From Scylla paramamosain (taxonomy: Eukaryota; Arthropoda; Malacostraca; Decapoda; Portunidae), in NCBI RefSeq assembly GCF_035594125.1, contig NC_087158.1, positions 4,946,001 through 5,010,000 of the forward strand: a DNA stretch of 64,000 bases, in the 5' to 3' direction. A program made the translations under genes and the position numbers. Positions 20,040 through 32,998 of the stretch are shown one piece after another (position 1 is the first letter of the stretch; every line of letters begins with the position of its first letter). The notes under the pieces are model-generated. The model saw nothing but the letters and a program-made list of their open reading frames with translations, did not search any database and had not been told where the DNA came from.

Positions 20040-21390
20040 AAATAAAGAAGCTGCAAGAAGCGACCAGGCTTACACGTGGCAGTCCCTGTTATTTATTCCC
20101 TTTATTATCCCTTTATTAGCGATAATAAAGCGCAGTAGCTTTATTATCCCCAACCATAAACCTGTCTAATCTTTTCTTAAAGCTCTCTAGTGTCCTAGCA
20201 CTAACAACATGATTACTGAGTCCGTTCCATTCATCTACCACTCAATTTGAGAACCAATTTTTTTTCCTATATCCTTCCTAAACCTAAATTTTCAAAGCTT
20301 GAACCCGTTATTTCTAGTTCTACCCTGGTTGCTGATCCTAAGAATTTTGCTTACATCCCCCTTTTTATAACCCTTATACCACTTAAAGACTTCTATCAGG
20401 TCCCCTCTTAACCTACGTCTCTATAAAGAATGTAAATTTAACAACTTTAATCTCGCCTCGAAAGGAATACTCCTCATCCCGTGTATCCTTTTAGTCATTC
20501 TCCTCTGTACTGATTCTAATAGACCTATATCTTTCATGTAATGTGGGGACCAGAATTCCACAGCGTAGTCTAGATGAGGTCTGGCCAGCGCCAAGTATAA
20601 TTTTAATATTACTTCCGTCCTTCTACTTTTAACACTCCTAAAAGTGAATCCTATTACCCTATTTGCCCTGTTTCTGGCCTCTATGCATTGTTTCCCTAGA
20701 CGGAGTTCAGAGCTAACTATAACTCCTAAATCTTTCTCGTACCCTGTACCTACCAGAGTTTGGTTGTTTAATGAGTACCTACTGTGTGGGTTTTATCTAC
20801 CTACGCTAAGTAGTATGCATTTATTGATATTAAATTTCATTTGCAATCTGTCCGTCCACTCATTCATTCTATCTAAATCTGACTGCAAGGCGATGCCATC
20901 CGATTCTGACCTAATTAATCAGAAATAACAATGGCCCTAAAACTGATCCCTGTGGCATCCCACTAATTACATGACCCCCCTCGGATTTCGAGCCGTTTAT
21001 TACAATTCTTTGTCGCCTGCGCTAAGCCAGGACCCTATTAAGCCTAACACCTTCCCATCTATCCCGTGTGCCCTAACCTTTCTCAGAACCCTTTGATGGG
21101 GTACCTTGTCAAATGTTTTACTAAAGTGTCAGGCAAGACATCCCCTTCGTGAAGTCTAGCTTTGACTGATCTATCAAGTTATGTTTCTCTAAATGTTCTC
21201 TAATGTTCCTCGCTATTATTGACTCTAATATTTTACCTAGAACTGAAGTTAAGCTGACGGGTCTATAGTTAGACGCAAAAATTTTACCTCCTTTCTTAAA
21301 GATGGGTACTACATTAGCCTGCATCCACATTACTGGTATCTAACCCGACTCAAGAGATTTCCTAAAGACAGAAACTAACGGCTCACTAAT
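20040..21390 (-). pseudogene. CR1-like RT, C-terminal two thirds, broken
   Basis: Minus-strand remnant of the family seen at 9270-11258. Recognisable pieces are ANVVPIFKKG and NYRPVSLTSVLGK (21121-21330), then, after a deletion removing the FSKAFDK and catalytic-loop neighbourhood in part, the thumb and C-terminal regions down to the EWNGLS-type end near 20220. Many stops and frameshifts are present. The deletion near 21120-21130 joins the FTKG block directly to motif A, losing about 40 codons. It is non-functional. Confidence 0.8.
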
Positions 21391-21539
21391 AATCTTTTTT
21401 TTTTTTATAGGAGGGATACTGGCCAAAGGCAACAAAAATCCAATTAAAAAAATGCCCACTGAAATGACAATCCCATAAAAGGGTCGAAAGCGGTAGTCAA
21501 AAATTGAAGGATAAGTGTCTTGAAACTTCTCTCTTGAAG

Positions 21540-23705
21540 GAATTCAACTTATAGGAAGGTGAAAATACAGAAGCAGGCAGGAAGTTCCAGAGATTACCAG
21601 AGAAAGAGATGAATGACTGAGAATACTGGTTAACTCTTGCGTTTGAGAGGTGGACAGAACAGAGATGAGAGAAAGAAGAAAATCTTGTGCAGCGAGGCCG
21701 CGGGAGGAGGGGAGGCATGCAGTTAGCAAGAACAGTTACCATGGAAATAGCGGTAGAAAACAGCTATAGATGCAACATTGCGGCGATGAGAGAGAGGCTG
21801 AGGACAGTCAGTTGGAGGAGAGGAGTTGATGAGACGAAAAGCTTTTGATTCTACCCTGTCTAGAAGAGCAGTATGAGTGGAACCCCCTCAGACATGTGAA
21901 GTATACTCGATACATGGACGAATAAGGCCCTTGTACAGAGTTAGCAGCTGGGGGAGTGAGAAAAACTGGCAGAGACGTCTCAGAAAACCTAACTTCATAA
22001 AAGCTGTATTAGCCAGAGATGAGATGTGAAGTTTCCAGTTCAGATTATAACTAAAGGACAGACCGATGATGTTCAGTGTAAATAAGGGGGACAGTGTCAT
22101 TGAAAAAGAGGGGATAGTTGTCTGGAAGGTTGTGTCGAGTTGATAGATGGAGGAATTGAGTTTTTGAGGCATTGAATAATACCAAGTTTGCTCTGCGCCA
22201 CTCAGAAATTTTAAAAAGATCAGAAGTCAAGCGTTCTGCGGCTTCCCTGCGTGAAATGTTTACCTCCTGAAGGGTTGGACGTCTATGAAAGACGTGGAAA
22301 ATTGAAGGGTGGTATCATCAGCGTAGGAGTGGATAGAAAATCATTAATGAGTGGTTTAGAAGATCATTAATGAATAATAAGAAGAGAGTGGGTGACAGGA
22401 CAGAACCCTGAGGAACACCATTGTTAATAGATTTAGGAGAAGAACAGTGACCGTCTACCACAGCAGCATTAGAACGGTCAGAAAAGAAACTTAAGATGAA
22501 GTTACAGAGCGAAGGACAGAAGGCGTAAGAGGTTATTTTGGAAATCAAAGCTTTGTGCTAGACTCTATCAAAAGCTTTTGATATGTCTAAGGCAACAGCA
22601 AAAGTTTCACCAAAATCTCTAAAAGAGGATGATCAAGATTCAGTAAGGAAAGCCAGAAGATCACCAGTAGAGTGGCCTTGACGGAACCCATACTGGCGAT
22701 CAGATAGAAGATTGTGAAGTGATAGATGTTTAAGAATCTTCCTGTTGAGGATAGATTTAAAAACTTTAGGTAGGAAGGAAATTAAAGCAATAGGACGGTA
22801 GTTTGAGGGATTAGAACGGTCACCCTTTTTGGAACAGGTTGAATGTAGGCAAATTTCCAGCAAGAAGGAAAGGTAGATGTTGACAGACAGAGCTGAAAGA
22901 GTTTGACTAGGCAAGGTGCAAGCACGGAGGCACAGTTTCAGAGAACAATAGGAGGGACCCCATCAGGTCCATAAGCCTTCCGAGGGTTCCGAGGGCCAGC
23001 GAGGGCATGGAAAACATCATTGCGAAGAATTTTAATACCTGGCTTGAAGTAGTTAGAAGGTAGAGGAGAGGGAGGAACAAGTCCAGAATCGTCCAAGGTA
23101 GAGTTTTTAGCAAAGGTTTGAGCGAAGAGTTCAGCTTTAGAAATAGATGTGATAGCAGTGGTGCCATCTGGTTGAAATAGAGGAGGGAAAGAAGAAGAAG
23201 CAAAGTTATTGAAGATATTTTTGGCTAGATGCCAGAAATCACGAGGGGAGTTAGATCTTGAAAGGTTTTGACATTTTCTGTTAACGAAGGAGTTTTTGGC
23301 TAGTCGGAGAACAGACTTGGCATGGTTCCGGGCAGAAATATAAAGTGCATGAGATTCTGGTGATGGAAGGCTTAAGTACCTTTTGTGGGCCATCTCTCTA
23401 TCATGTATAGCACGAGAACAAGCTGTGTTAAACCAAGGTTTAGAAGGTTTAGGACAAGAAAAAGAGTGAGAAATGTACGCCTCCATGCCAGACACTATCA
23501 CCTCTGTTATGCGCTCAGCGCATAAAGACGGGTCTCTGACACGGAAGCAGTAGTCATTCCAAGGAAAATCAGCAAAATACCTCCTCAGGTCCCCCCAACT
23601 AGCAGAGGCAAAACGCCAGAGGCACCTTCGCTTAGGTGGATCCTGAGGAGGGATTGGAGTGATAGGACAAGATAAAGATATGAGATTGTGATTGGAGGAG
23701 TCCAA
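21540..23705 (-). pseudogene. Jockey-like EN-RT polyprotein, C-terminal part, broken
   Basis: From 23705 the frame gives the end of the endonuclease ([10 protein letters not shown]), the linker ([31 protein letters not shown]) and the RT start ([12 protein letters not shown], then [10 protein letters not shown]). A shift follows. Segments 22633-22914 ([28 protein letters not shown]) and 22318-22548 (GVPQGSVLSPTLFLLFINDL) supply later RT blocks. The catalytic YADD neighbourhood after NDLLN is deleted or scrambled. The thumb and C-terminal tail occupy 21497-22172. Multiple frameshifts and stops make it non-functional. Confidence 0.85.
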
Positions 23706-25129
23706 CAGAGAAGAAAGGGTGACAGCATAAGCAGAAGGATTATAGGTCAGGAAAAGGTCAAGGAATACGAGTAGGGCGTTGCACCAATTGCTCTAGGTCA
23801 TGGAGGATAGCAGAGTTGTAGGCTAGTTCACCAGGCTGGTCAGTGAAGGGAGAGGAAAGCCAAAGCTGAACATTGAAGTCTCCCAAGAATGGAGATCTCT
23901 GCAAAAGGGAAGAGGGTCAGAATGTGCTCCACTTTGGAAGTTAAGTAATCAAAGAATTTCTTATAATCAGAAGAGTTAGTTGAGAGGTATACAGCACAGA
24001 TAAATTTATTATGAGAGTGACTCTGTAGTCGTAGCCAGATGGTGGAAAACTCGGAAGATTCAGGAGCGTGGGGATGAGAGCAGGTTAAGTCATTGCGCTT
24101 ATAAACGCAGCATCCAGCTTTTGATCGAAAATGAGGATAGAGAAAGTAGGAGGGAACAGAAAAGGTTATACTGTCAGTTGCCTCAGACACCTGAGTTTCA
24201 GTGAGGAAAAGAAGATGAGGTTTAGAAGAGGAGAGGTGGTGTTCTACCTAATTTATGGGGGTCGGCTCTATGCAGCTACAACAAGATGCAGCCAAAACGA
24301 GCTTGCTTCGTCGATGCAGCCACATTGAGTGTGTTAGCTCGATGCAGACATAACGGCTCGATGCAGCCAGAACGAAGGGTTTGCCTCCATGCAGCCACAA
24401 GATTGATCCCTCGATGTAGCCATCGATGTAGTGTGTTGGTTCGATGCAGCCATCGGTTCGATGAAGCCCAACTAGCAGAGGCAAAACGCCAGAGGCACCT
24501 TCGCTTAGGTGGATCCTGAGGAGGGATTGGAGTGATAGGACAAGATAAAGATATGAGATTGTGATTGGAGGAGTCCAACAGAGAAGAAAGGGTGACAGCA
24601 TAAGCAAAAGGATTATAGGTCAGGAAAAGGTCAAGGAATACGAGTAGGGCGTTGCACCAATTGCTCTAGGTCATGGAGGATAGCAGAGTTGTAGGCTAGT
24701 TCACCAGGCTGGTCAGTGAAGGGAGAGGAAAGCCAAAGCTGAACATTGAAGTCTCCCAAGAATGGAGATCTCTGCAAAAGGGAAGAGGGTCAGAATGTGC
24801 TCCACTTTGGAAGTTAAGTAATCAAAGAATTTCTTATAATCAGAAGAGTTAGGTGAGAGGTATACAGCACAGATAAATTTATTATGAGAGTGACTCTGTA
24901 GTCGTAGCCAGATGGTGGAAAACTCGGAAGATTCAGGAGCGTGGGGATGAGAGCAGGTTAAGTCATTGCGCTTATAAACGCAGCATCCAGCTTTGGATCG
25001 AAAATGAGGATAGAGAAAGTAGGAGGGAACAGAAAAGGGGATACTGTCAGTTGCCTCAGACACCTGAGTTTCAGTGAGGAAAAGAAGATGAGGTTTAGAA
25101 GAGGAGAGGTGGTGTTCTACCTAATTTAT
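23596..25129 (-). repeat. 660-bp direct duplication of the endonuclease region with satellite spacer
   Basis: Sequence from CAACTAGCAG (23596) to TAATTTATGG (24257) is repeated at 24469-25132. Across about 660 bp I count only about four substitutions plus one single-base indel (for example GCAGAAGG versus GCAAAAGG). Both copies share a frameshift in the GDFN endonuclease motif and the same upstream ~115-bp deletion, so the duplication postdates those defects. The copies are separated by 214 bp of 28-bp minisatellite. Confidence 0.95.
24255..24468. repeat. Satellite II filler, exact copy of 32262-32475
   Basis: Seven to eight 28-bp minisatellite units sit between the two copies of the duplicated retroelement segment. 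Compared with 32262-32475 the 214 bp match base for base at a constant offset of 8007, while adjacent minisatellite units typically differ at many positions. Junctions show short shared bases: ATGG on the left and CC on the right. Confidence 0.95.
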
Positions 25130-25424
25130 GGTCCCGTCCCTAGATGGGGACTTCGAGGTTGGTGTAGGAGTCGCTTTGATAATATTGAGTTTTTTGAGTG
25201 AAGGGTGTGTGTGTTATTAGGTGCTTGTAGTTTTGTGTGGAGGAAGAGAGTTGTCTTTAGAGGGGAGACTGTGACTGCCCCCTTGTGTTGTGAGACACAA
25301 AGGGAAACGTTCAGTGAGTTCACAGCTGGGTTTAATGATAAGTTCACAGCACCTCCTGAACAGTGCTTTAAACTTCATTGGGAGTAATTATCGTTTCGGC
25401 ATGTGTCTACTGCCTCCTCCTTGA

Positions 25425-26455
25425 AATCTCTTTGCATTCCTTAAGTACTCTGGGATATATTTCATCTGCTCTAAATATCTATTCACTATCTGGCTTATCA
25501 TGCATGTTTTCCTGGGTGAAGACAGTTAGAAAATACTCATTGAGAATTTTACTAATCTCCTTCCCAGAACTAACCAGCTCCCCATCTGCTGCCTTTAATG
25601 GACCTATAGTATCCTTATTCTTCGTCCTGTATACCTGATAAAATCCCTTGGGGTCCGTCGTCGCCTGGCTACCTTTAATTCATAATTGCTCTTAGCTTTC
25701 CTAGTTAACTTCTTGACTGTTCTAACTAATTCATTATATTGTGACCTTAAAACTTCTTCACCTGCCCTTAAACTCTTGTATTTAATTCTCTTACGCCCTA
25801 TATATTGTTTTAACCTATCAGTCATCCATTTAGGGTAATTTGTCTGTGATCTTATTGCCCTATACGGGATATTTGCTAACTGACCTGTATGAACTTTACG
25901 AAATATTTATACAATTCATATATATGTTTACCTCACCTAATCCCCTCATCTCGGCCCCTACCCTTCTCTCTACTCCCCCATCTACTCACCTCGTCCTCAC
26001 CTCTCTCATTTCAGCATGACCTGACATTCCAACATACTGACATCTATGACCCCCTCCCTCTTTCCTCTGTCCCTTCCGGACACATCTTCCCTGCTCTTGT
26101 TATACACCATCACACTTCACCTCACCTCTCTCATCCGGTCTTATCTCTCTGAACTCCGTCCCGGACCTGACCTCACCCTGCATGCGTTGCCAGTCCACTC
26201 CTTGGAAGTACCTTTTTAATTCCTCAAAATCTGCTCTCCTAAAGTCAGGTATTTTACTAGTGATTTTGCTTCTAAAAGTTTCTTCCCATTCTAAATTGTA
26301 CCTAATTTCCTTATGGTCACTGTTACCTAGCTGTCCTCCAACCTCTAACTGGGTGACTGCTTCCTCCTTGTTAGTAAGAATTAAATCTAGAATATTACTC
26401 CGCTTTGTGGGTTCTACGACTACCTGTTTTAAAATATTATCATGAATTACCTTAA
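25425..26455 (-). pseudogene. CR1-like endonuclease end, linker and RT start, broken
   Basis: 5' half of the split minus CR1-like element. The frame 26100-26474 contains an endonuclease C-terminal block (NILDLILTN, then GNSDHKEI with the SDH catalytic histidine). The region 25604-25825 carries the basic linker (RLKQYIGRKRIKYKSLRAG, LTRKAKSNYELKVA) also seen in the plus copy, and 25425-25600 reads into the first RT blocks. A pyrimidine-rich stretch at about 25890-26150 does not match the family pattern and may be an insertion. It is 5'-truncated before the rest of the endonuclease. Confidence 0.75.
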
Positions 26456-27973
<1,518 letters not shown>

Positions 27974-29463
27974 CTCTTGTCCTATCGCTCCAATCCCTCC
28001 TCAAGATCCCCCTAAGCGAAGGTGCCTCTGGCGTTTTGCCTCTGCTAGTTTGGGGGACCTGAGGAGGTATTTTGCAGATTTTCCTTGGAATGATTACTGC
28101 TTCTCCGTCACAGACCCGTCTTTGTGTGCTGAGCGCATAACAGAGGTGATAGTGTCTGGCATGGAGGCGTACATTCCTCGCTCTTTTTCTTGTCCTAAAC
28201 CTTCTAAACGTTGGTTTAACACAACTTGTTCTCGTACTATACATGATAGGGAGGTGGCCCACAAAAGGTACTTAAGGCTTCCATCACCAGAATCTCATGC
28301 AATTTATATTTCTGCCAGGAACCACGCCAAGCCTGTTCTCCAACTAGCCAAAAACTCTTTCATTAACATAAAGTGTCAAAACCTTTTAAGATCTAACTCC
28401 CCTCGTGGCTTCTGGCATCTAGCTAAAAATATCTCCAATAACTTCGCTTCTTCTTCTTTTCCCTCCTCTGTTTCAACCAGATGGCGCCACTGCTATCACA
28501 TCTATTTCTAAAGCTGAACGCTCAAACCTTTGCTAAAAACTCTACCTTGGATGATTCTGGGGTTGTTCCTCCCTCTCCTCCACCCTCTGACTACTTACTT
28601 CATGCCACTTAATAAAATTCTTCGCAATGATGTTTTCCATACCCTCGCTGGCCTAAACCCTCGGAAGGCTTATGGACCTGATGGGATCCCTCCTATTGTT
28701 CTCCGAAACTGTGCCTCTGTGCTTGCACCTTGGCTAGTCAAACTCTTTCAGCTCTGTCTGTCAACATCTATCTTTCTTTCTTGCTGGAAGTTTGCCTTCA
28801 TTCAACCTGTTCCTAAAAAGGGTGACCGTTCTAATCCCTCAAACTACCGTCATATTGCTTGAATTTCCTGCCTATCTAAAGTTTTTGAATCTATCCTCAA
28901 CAGGAAGATTCTTAAACATCTATCACTTCACAACCTTCTATCTGATCGCCAGTATGAGTTCCGTCAAGGCCGCTCTACTGGTGATCTTGTGGCTTTCCTT
29001 ACTGAGTCTTGGTCATCCTCTTTTAGAGATTTTGGTCAAACTTTTGCTGTTGGCTTGGACTTATCAAAAGCTTTTGATAGAGTCTGGCACAAAGCTTTGA
29101 TTTCTAAACTACCCTCCTACGCCTTCTATCATTTTTTCTGTAACTTCATCTCAAGTTTGCTTTCTGACCGTTCTATTGCTGCTGTGATAGACGGTCACTG
29201 TTCTTCTCCTAAATCTATTAACAGTGGTGTTCCTCAGGGTTCTGTCTTGTCACCCATTCTCTTCTTATTATTCATCAATGATCTTCTAAACCAAACTTCT
29301 TGTCCAGTCCGCACCTCCGCTGATGATACCACCCTGCATTTTTCCACATCTTTTCATAGACGTCCAACCCTTCAGGAGGTAAACATTTCATGCAGGGAAG
29401 CCACGGAATGCTTGACTTCTGATCTTTCTAAAATTTCTGAATGGGGCAGAGGAAACTTGGTAT

Positions 29464-29725
29464 CAGCTAGGAAAACTAGGCTCGTCATGTAGGCGGATAA
29501 TGCCACCTGACTAGGAAAATGAAATTAGGTGAGGTACACGCCAGGATGGCAATACTCTGTACGAATGTCAAATGAGAAAATTTTGTATGTGGTTATAAAT
29601 AGTGTGTTTTAACTCATGTAAATCAGTCTCTCTGAGGATGGCTATTCAGCCGAAACGTTAGAGATTAAAAGAATCCTAACTCCTCCCTGGGTTTTATCCC
29701 CTTCCTAAACCCAAAAACATGGTAT
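29464..29725 (+). mobile_element. Short insertion with hammerhead-like motif, possibly Penelope-like
   Basis: The retroelement sequence is interrupted after TTGGTAT (ending 29463) and resumes with TGGTATTGTTC (from 29720). TGGTAT thus flanks the insert on both sides, a 6-bp target duplication. The ~256-bp insert has no ORF. It contains TCTCTGAGGATGGCTATTCA followed by GCCGAAACGTTAGAGA, a pattern typical of terminal regions of Penelope-like elements, whose copies are known to carry minimal hammerhead ribozymes. A retrozyme-like element is an alternative. The class call is inference. Confidence 0.65.
29627..29664 (+). ncRNA. Candidate minimal type I hammerhead ribozyme
   Basis: All conserved parts are present in order. 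Stem I is TCTCT (29627-29631) pairing with AGAGA (29660-29664). The core CTGAGGA (29632-29638) fits CUGANGA. Stem II is GGCT-ATTC-AGCC (29640-29651), followed by GAAA (29652-29655). The remaining CGTT with the preceding A forms ACGU, a minimal self-complementary stem III, with U as the nucleotide before the predicted cleavage point at 29659/29660. Such tiny stem III versions are known to act as dimers. Activity is not shown. Confidence 0.6.
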
Positions 29726-30434
29726 TGTTCAATGCCTCAAAAACTCCTCCATCTATCAACTCCACATAACCTTCCAGACAACTATCCCCTCTTCTTCAAT
29801 GACACTCAACTGTCCCCCTCTTCTACATTGAACATCCTTGGTCTGTCCTTGACTTTTAATCTGAACTGGAAACTTCACATCTCATATCTAGTTAAAACAG
29901 CTTCTATGAAGTTAGGTGTTCTGAGACGTGTCCGCCAGTTTTCCTCACCCCCCCCCCAGCTGCTAACTCTGTACAAGGGCTTTATCCATCCATGTATGGA
30001 GTATGCTTCACATGTCTGGGGGGGGTTCCACTCATACTACTCTTCTAGACAGGGTAGAATCAATAGCTTTTCGTCTCATCAACTCCTCTTCTCTAACTGA
30101 CTGTCTTCAGCCTCTCTCTCATCGCCGCAATCTTGCATCTCTAGCTGTCTTCTACCGTTTTTTTCATGCTAACTGCTCTTCTGATCTTGGTAACTGCATG
30201 TCTCCCCTCCTCCCGCGGCCTCACTGCTTAAGACTTTCTTCTTTCTCTCACCCCTATTATGTCCACCTCTCGAACGGAAGAGCTAACAAGTACTCTCAAT
30301 CATTGAACCCTTTCTCTGGTAAACTCTGGAACTCTCTGCCTCCCTGCTTCTGTATTTCCACCTTCCTATGACTTGAATTCCTTCAAGAGAGAGACATCAA
30401 GACACTTATTCATCTATTTTTGACAAGTGCTTTG

Positions 30435-32475
30435 GCTCGATAAAGAAGGGATTGGCTCGATAAAGCCACGACGATTTTTCTGATCTCGATACATCCACGA
30501 CGAGATTATTGCCTTGATAAAGCCACAATGAAGAGATTGTTGTCTCGATGCAGAAACATTGAGTGGGATGGCTCGATTCATCGACCATGAGATTGGTGCC
30601 TCGATGCAGTCAGAACGAGCTTGACGCCTCGATCCAGCCACAACGAGTTTGCTGCCTGGATGCATCCATAATGAAATTGTGGCCCATACAGGCTCCATAC
30701 AGCCACAACGAAGATGTTTGGTCGGTTGAGTCACAACGAGATTGTTGCCTCGATGCAATAACAATGAGATTGTAGCCTCGATGCAGCGAACATGAGGAGG
30801 TTAGCTCGATGAATCCACAAGATTATTGCCTTGATACAGCCACCATGAAGGGGTTCTCTCAATGCAGCCACAAAGAATTTGTTTCCTGTAAGCAGCGACA
30901 ACGCGGGTGTTGTCTCGATGCATCCACAGCGAGATTTTATCCCTCAATGCAGCCACAACGAGGAGTTTGCCTCGATGCAGCCATAACGAGAAAGTTGCCT
31001 CGATGCAGCCACAACGAGACTGCTGCCAATATGCAACCACAACGAGATTATTGCCACGATGCAACGAGATTGTGGCCTCGATTTAATCAGAACGACCTTT
31101 CTGCATCGATGAAGCCGCAACGAGATTGTTTCATCGATGCAGCTACAACGAGGGGGTCGGCTCTATGCAGCTACAACAAAATTCTTGCCTTCATGCAGCC
31201 AAAACGAGCTTGCTTTGTCGATACATCCACAACGAGATAGTTGCCTCGATGCAGCCACAACAAGGAGGTTGCCTCGATGCAGCCACAACAAGGAGGTTGC
31301 CTCAATGCAGTCATAACGAGACTGCTGCCTCGACGCAGCCACAATAAGATTGCTGTCTAAATCCAGCCACAACGAGATTGTTGCCACGATGCAACCGTAA
31401 GGAGATTGTTGCCTCGATTTATTCAGAACCAGCTTTCTGCCTCGATGAATTCAGAACAAGATTGATGCCTCGATGAAGCTACAACATGGGAGTCAGCTCT
31501 ATGCAGCTACAACGAGATTCTTACCTTGATGCAGCCAAAACGAGCTTGCTTCGTCGATGCAGCCACAACGGTATTGTTGCCTCGATGCATCCATAACGAG
31601 ACTGATCATTCGATATAGCCACAACAAGGGTGTTGGCTCGATGTAGCCACAACGAGCTTGCCGCCTTGATCCATCCACAAAGAGCCTGCTGCCTTTATAC
31701 AGCCATAACGAAATGTTGTCCTCGATGTAGCCACAGCAAAAATGTTGGTTCGATTCAACCATAACGAGATGCCCTCGATGCAACCACAACGAAGGGGTTC
31801 TTTCGGTGCAACCACAAATAGTTTGTTGCCTCGATGCAGCGACATTGTGGGTGTTGTCTTGATGCATTCACTATGAGTTTTTTTTTTATTCCTCCATGCA
31901 GCCCCATCGAGATTGTTGCCTTGATGCTGCCATAACTAAGGGGTTGGGCTCCATGCGGCTTCAAGGAGATTGTTGCCTCTATGCAGCCAGAACGAGATTG
32001 TTGCCTCAATGCAACCACAACGAGGAGCTTGGCTCGATACAACCACAACGAGATTGTTCCCTAGATGCAGCCACAACGAGATGCAGCCACAACGAACTTG
32101 CTTCCTCGATGCAACCGCAACAAGAGGGATTACTCGATGCAGCGACAACGAGATTGTTGCCCCGATGCAGCCGCAACGAAGGGTTTGGCTCGATTTAATC
32201 AGAACGAGTTTTCTGTCTCGATGAAGCCAGAACGAGATTGATGACCCGATGCAGCTACAACATGGGGGTCGGCTCTATGCAGCTACAACAAGATGCAGCC
32301 AAAACGAGCTTGCTTCGTCGATGCAGCCACATTGAGTGTGTTAGCTCGATGCAGACATAACGGCTCGATGCAGCCAGAACGAAGGGTTTGCCTCCATGCA
32401 GCCACAAGATTGATCCCTCGATGTAGCCATCGATGTAGTGTGTTGGTTCGATGCAGCCATCGGTTCGATGAAGCC
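30435..32475 (-). repeat. Satellite II, 28-bp minisatellite (minus orientation)
   Basis: Tandem 28-bp units read on minus as a GCAACAAT-type box followed by CTCGTTGTGGCTGCATCGAG. Three variants of the first box mix throughout: AACAATCTCG, CAACCCCTTCG and AGCAAGCTCG. The first units after 30434 are degenerate (CTCGATAAAG). Higher-order similarity is visible: the GGGGTCGGCTCTATGCAGCT block recurs near 31145, 31492 (diverged) and 32264. No gene is supported; long ORFs arise because the repeat lacks stops in any frame. Confidence 0.95.
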
Positions 32476-32998
32476 ATCGGAACCCCTCCCTTGAGCCCGG
32501 CTAGTGGCAAGCTGGGGCTCAGTCAACCCCTCCTTCTGGCCTCATCACCTCCTCTGTCTGCTTCCCCCGGCTGCCTCGCCAGCTGCCCACACGAGTCGCG
32601 TTCTCCACCCCTCAGTCCTTCGGCTTCCCGGCATTTGGGGAAACGCAAGCCGGCGGAGTACGACGGGAAGGTAGCCTGGGAGGCTTACGTCGCCCAGTTC
32701 GAGATGCTAGCCTCTGCCCAAAGCTGGAGCAGGGCTGAGAAGGCGCTTTAGTTGTCAACAGCGCTGCGAGGTCTTGGGGCACCTGCCGCCGACCCAACAC
32801 CCAACCAACCTGTTATGCAAGTGTGGCAGAGGCCCATCGGCGCCGGTTCGGGCACCACCACCAGGCCGAGGTGTACCAGGTTTGCCTGCAGAAGAAGACT
32901 CGGGAGCGGGGCGAGCGAAGACGACAAGCGGCCAAGGGGCGGCCGCCCAACCCCGCCGTGACCTCCGAGGCCGGAAGACGAAGGTGGAGAAGAATTGC
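32476..32998 (+). pseudogene. Retrotransposon gag fragment within satellite II
   Basis: GC-rich island that is not satellite. Plus-strand frames give a Ser/Pro-rich lead, then KRKPAEYDGKVAWEAYVAQF and SAQSWSRAEKAL, ending at a TAG at about 32751. Shifted frames continue with LSTALRG, RRRFGHHHQAEVYQV and a basic tail (RERGERRRQ). The W-x2-Y-x2-QFE spacing followed by an ALRG and an RFG block is the usual layout of LTR-retrotransposon gag capsid regions, most like Ty3/Gypsy-type. It is only about 520 bp, frameshifted, and both ends pass directly into minisatellite. No pol or LTR is present nearby. Confidence 0.65.

Larger units (their letters stand above)
21391..25424 (-). mobile_element. Jockey-like non-LTR retrotransposon nested in the CR1-like element
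   Basis: The 3' poly(A) reads as a T run at 21391-21402. The 5' end is at about 25424, where the sequence matches the 5' terminus of the plus copy at 43453 (GAGGAGGCAGTAGACAC in sense orientation). It is therefore near full length. AATCT occurs on both sides of the insertion (host ends TAATCT, resumes AAATCT), a possible short target duplication. Internally it carries a 660-bp direct duplication separated by satellite II sequence and a ~115-bp deletion near the 5' end. The nested order shows it inserted after the CR1-like copy. Confidence 0.87.
20021..26455 (-). mobile_element. CR1-like non-LTR retrotransposon, minus strand, split by a nested jockey-like element
   Basis: The reverse-complement 3' end starts at 20021 with GAACATAAG, equivalent to the TTATGTTC tail of the plus copy. 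The 3' half runs to 21390. After the nested insertion (21391-25424) the 5' half resumes at 25425 and continues to about 26455, within the endonuclease region. The two halves join in register at the RT sequence around the ILKEC block. The satellite E-class monomer stops at GTAAT on the left and resumes at AATGTCG on the right, so integration was precise with at most a few duplicated bases. Confidence 0.87.
28000..30371 (+). pseudogene. Jockey-like RT, broken
   Basis: 28050-28511 gives the linker ([30 protein letters not shown]), then a frameshift. 28530-28862 covers [22 protein letters not shown] and [12 protein letters not shown], ending in TGA. 28989-29492 gives STGD-downstream RT with [11 protein letters not shown] (motif A), GVPQGSVLSPILFLLFINDL (motif B) and TSADDTT at the catalytic loop, where the usual YADD aromatic is Ser. 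The frame is then interrupted by the 256-bp insert. The thumb and C-terminal parts resume at 29732-30371 (LTLYKGFIHPCMEYASHVWG). Stops, shifts and the insertion make it non-functional. Confidence 0.86.
27974..30434 (+). mobile_element. Jockey-like retrotransposon, plus, truncated at both ends
   Basis: Homology to the family begins in the endonuclease-RT linker (CTTGTCCTATCGCTCCAATC) and runs through the RT to within about 90 bp of the usual 3' end, where it passes into satellite II at about 30434 (TGCTTTGGCTCGATAAAG). The 3' UTR and poly(A) are therefore lost. A separate 256-bp element is inserted at 29464-29719. Confidence 0.87.
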
